Below, in pieces: positions 6,881-8,790 of a stretch of 8,790 nucleotides of DNA (position 1 is the stretch's first letter; the number at the start of each line of letters is the position of its first letter). The stretch is from Candidatus Bathyarchaeota archaeon B26-1. Its GTDB lineage: Archaea > Thermoproteota > Bathyarchaeia > Bathyarchaeales > B26-1. Location of the stretch: the NCBI GenBank assembly GCA_001593925.1, contig LUCD01000049.1, positions 1-8,790 on the forward strand, written 5' to 3'. The notes below the pieces were generated by a model. It was not told the origin of the DNA, made no database searches, and was given only the letters and a program-made list of their open reading frames with translations. The translations under genes and the position numbers were made by a program.

Positions 6881-8238
6881 AGATATTTCGTAATCTTCTC
6901 TTGGTGAAGGGCGTTCTGGAGGAGGACGCTTGCTCTCACCCACTCCTCAACCCCTATCGTGAACCTAGTGTTCACATACCTCAAAGCGTCCTCAAGGGTG
7001 TTAAACCTCTGGTATCTCCTTCTCAAGGCTTCCCGGACGGACTCCCTATTTATCCAGACCCCTAACGGAGTTATGAAGCCTGGGCTTATCTCCCTCATCG
7101 CGAGGACGCTTGCCTGCCTCCTCTCCCTAGCCAGGTACTCGGCGACGGCGAGCCTAACGGCGTAGTAGCATCCCCCTATAGAGGCGTAGGTGGTTCTGCC
7201 CTTATAGCCCTCCCAGTCCCCACCCACCGCTATACTCGTCTTCGAAGGGTTGAAGACCGTTCCGGGATACCAAGCCTCTATCCACTCGTAACTCCAGCTC
7301 TCAGGCATCAGGAGGACGACGAACCGGTTGCCCAAGTAGCTGAACTCGTAGACTCTATACTCGTTTATGGTTTTGCTCCCCTTAACCATGCTCTCTATCA
7401 GCCTCCTCGAGATTATCGCGTCTACAGCCGTTATGCTCCACCTCGTTGGGACGAGCCTCCTCTGCCCTGCGACGCCGAAGGCCCCAACGCTGAAGGCCCT
7501 CTGTATCCTCGAGACGGGGACACCGTTCAAGTATAGGCTCAACGTCGCCTCCTCAGCCTTAAGGTCCGTGTCCGAGTACGCCTTCTCGATCCTATGATCC
7601 GCCTTTACACCTCCAACCTCTATCTCCTTAAGGAGGGCTGAAGGGCCCATTGGTTGAACCTCGCCGTCGAAGAAGAAGACCTTTGAAGGCCTCTTCTTGA
7701 AGACGACGTCGGCGTCGACCGGCTTCTCGGAGAGGGCTAACTCCAAGGTTCGGTCCATAAACCTCTCAGCCTTCTCAGGTTTCTTCACGTTAACCCTAAA
7801 CTTGCTCCTGATGAGAGATGTTCGGAAGTCGACGATCTCCTCCAAAGTTTTGCCGACCCACCTTTCAGGAGCGTCCAGAAGTGAGGTGTCCCCTAAGACC
7901 GGGGGAACAAGAGGCCCGGCGTAGACGTAGGGGTACCCTACACGCCCGACGAAGACTCCGGGCGGGGAAGAACCAGCCATCTCGGTTGAGTCGACGGCTC
8001 TCCTAACGTTCAGGAACGACCTGAGCTTAACCACGGCTGGGCATCTAGGCTTACCGCAGAGCCTCCTGCTTCCTCTACAAACCAGACAGAGGCTTCCTTC
8101 ACGAGCCTTAACCTCAACCGCTCTTTCAGGGTTCAGGTCTCCAGCAGTCTCAAAATCGCTTATGACGTGCTCTATCCAAGGTATCCTCTTCTTAACCTTC
8201 TTTACGAACTTCCCCCTTCTACCCTTCAGTCCTCCCAT
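6877..8238 (-). CDS. nreA: NreA-type archaeal DNA repair protein
   Basis: The 453-residue protein matches the archaeal NreA family (Nre N- and C-terminal domains) along its whole length. A zinc-finger-like CLVC-x6-C-x4-C (C51, C54, C61, C66, with GSRRLCGKPRCP) is followed by PPGVFVGRVGYPYVYAGPL (92-110). Next come VQPMGPSALLKEI (194-206), IEKAYSDTDLKAEEA (217-231), SVGAFG (250-255) and RRLVPTRWSITAVD (260-273). YLGNRFVVLL (301-310) and EAWYPG (321-326) are further landmarks. The last eight residues, QEKITKYL (446-453), fit a PCNA-interacting (PIP-like) motif; binding of PCNA through a C-terminal PIP motif is described for characterised archaeal NreA. Family work links it to survival after DNA damage; its biochemical activity is not established. 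ATG 8238 is the start and the basic N-terminus is typical of the gene. It lies 25 bases after the wecB-like gene on the same strand, so co-transcription is possible. Confidence 0.93.
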   Translation of the reverse strand: MGGLKGRRGKFVKKVKKRIPWIEHVISDFETAGDLNPERAVEVKAREGSLCLVCRGSRRLCGKPRCPAVVKLRSFLNVRRAVDSTEMAGSSPPGVFVGRVGYPYVYAGPLVPPVLGDTSLLDAPERWVGKTLEEIVDFRTSLIRSKFRVNVKKPEKAERFMDRTLELALSEKPVDADVVFKKRPSKVFFFDGEVQPMGPSALLKEIEVGGVKADHRIEKAYSDTDLKAEEATLSLYLNGVPVSRIQRAFSVGAFGVAGQRRLVPTRWSITAVDAIISRRLIESMVKGSKTINEYRVYEFSYLGNRFVVLLMPESWSYEWIEAWYPGTVFNPSKTSIAVGGDWEGYKGRTTYASIGGCYYAVRLAVAEYLARERRQASVLAMREISPGFITPLGVWINRESVREALRRRYQRFNTLEDALRYVNTRFTIGVEEWVRASVLLQNALHQEKITKYL

Positions 8239-8240
8239 AC

Positions 8241-8252
8241 AAAAAGAAGATG
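8241..8252 (-). terminator. Possible T-rich termination tract after the wecB-like gene
   Basis: On the minus strand CATCTTCTTTTT begins 12 bases after the epimerase stop codon and ends just before the nreA ATG. T-rich tracts on the coding strand commonly end archaeal transcripts. It is short and interrupted by C, and it could equally be the initiator region of nreA. Confidence 0.2.
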
Positions 8253-8263
8253 GTTTAACCCTA

Positions 8264-8790
8264 CTAATATTGGTTAACTTGGCCTGACCGCTCCTCCAGT
8301 TCCGGAATTATCTCCTCAATTATGAGGTCGGCTATCCTCTCCCCAGAGGCTCCATCACCGAAGGGCGACTTCTCCGGGAGAGGAGCCTCTCTCCTTAAGG
8401 CTTCGTCTAAAGCCTTCAGTATGCCCTCTTTCTCAACCCCTACAACCTTAGCGAAGCCGGCTTCGACGGCTTCAGGCCTCTCAGTTGAGATTCTCAAGAC
8501 GAGGACGAACTTCCTTATCGGAGGAGCTGTGGCCTCCTCCTGAATCCCGCCTGAATCGGTCATTATGAGCCTGCAGTTCTTCATCAAGATCAGGAAGTCA
8601 AAGTATCCTACCGGAGGTAGAACCCTCACATTCTCGGATTCGCTTACCCGCTTCCACAGCCGGATCCTCCTCAACCTCTTAACGGTTCTGGGGTGGAGAG
8701 GAATCACAACCGGTATAGGGGCCTCCTGGAAGGCCTCCATGAAGCTCCTCAAGACCTTCGGGTTGTCCACGTTCTCCGCCCTATGAACGG
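8264..8790 (-). CDS. wecB: UDP-N-acetylglucosamine 2-epimerase (non-hydrolysing), C-terminal part only
   Basis: This enzyme interconverts UDP-GlcNAc and UDP-ManNAc in the cytoplasm, supplying ManNAc-type sugars for surface glycans. The frame is open through the right edge of the window, so the N-terminal half lies outside. The visible part starts VHRAENVDNP, the family's 'tiHRaENvd' motif, and runs through VIPLHPRT. LPPVGYFDFLILMKNC, TDSGGIQEEA and the STERPEAVEAGFAKVVG stretch complete the C-terminal domain fold. GTG 8770, which a short ORF call would use as start, lies inside the HRAENVDNP motif and is not a real start. The loop EEATAPPIRKFVLVLRISTERPE is about two residues longer than the common EEAPALGKPVLVLRDTTERPE form. 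The glycosyltransferase at 1623-2738 could belong to the same broad process, but they are 5.5 kb apart and no direct link can be shown. Confidence 0.9.
   Translation of the reverse strand, partial: VHRAENVDNPKVLRSFMEAFQEAPIPVVIPLHPRTVKRLRRIRLWKRVSESENVRVLPPVGYFDFLILMKNCRLIMTDSGGIQEEATAPPIRKFVLVLRISTERPEAVEAGFAKVVGVEKEGILKALDEALRREAPLPEKSPFGDGASGERIADLIIEEIIPELEERSGQVNQY

Noticed and set aside
8264..8770. Treating the epimerase as a complete 168-residue gene starting at GTG 8770
   Set aside because: The HRAENVDNP motif reads in frame across that codon and the frame stays open to the window edge, so the gene is truncated by the window, not short.

Overview
The window looks like chromosomal DNA from a thermophilic archaeon, probably of the TACK side. 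The exact lineage cannot be fixed from sequence alone. The evidence is an NreA-type DNA repair protein (an archaeal family), a family B DNA polymerase, TATA-type promoters placed for short or absent leaders, and heavy use of AGG/AGA for Arg and ATA for Ile. There are no mobile elements, CRISPR arrays, tRNAs or rRNAs that I can see, and no gene-free stretch longer than about 225 bases.

Layout, left to right. Positions 1-1403 (minus) hold nearly all of purD, cut at its C-terminus by the window edge. A 219-base divergent promoter region follows, with a TATA box for purD and another for a membrane-bound family 2 glycosyltransferase (1623-2738, plus). Forty-four bases later on the same strand lies a 645-residue family B DNA polymerase (2783-4720). 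Its polymerase motifs A and C are intact, but the 3'-5' proofreading exonuclease domain appears to be absent. A DUF362 protein (4730-5572, minus) converges on it with a 9-base gap. A roughly 250-base divergent region at 5573-5821 separates DUF362 from a metal-dependent amidohydrolase (5822-6880, plus). That gene overlaps by 4 bases the convergent nreA gene (6877-8238, minus). Upstream of nreA, 25 bases away on the same strand, is the C-terminal part of a non-hydrolysing UDP-GlcNAc 2-epimerase (wecB-like, 8264-8790), cut by the right edge.

Functionally the window mixes purine synthesis (purD), cell-surface polysaccharide functions (glycosyltransferase, epimerase), DNA repair (exonuclease-less polymerase; NreA with a C-terminal PCNA-binding-like motif) and two metabolic genes of unknown substrate (DUF362, amidohydrolase). 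The two DNA-repair genes are not in one operon, so a shared pathway is only an inference. The most interesting item is the compact polymerase, a candidate translesion or repair enzyme. Two divergent genes (DUF362 and amidohydrolase) carry strong GGAGG Shine-Dalgarno sites that place their starts slightly inside the longest ORF, whereas purD and the glycosyltransferase look leaderless or nearly so.
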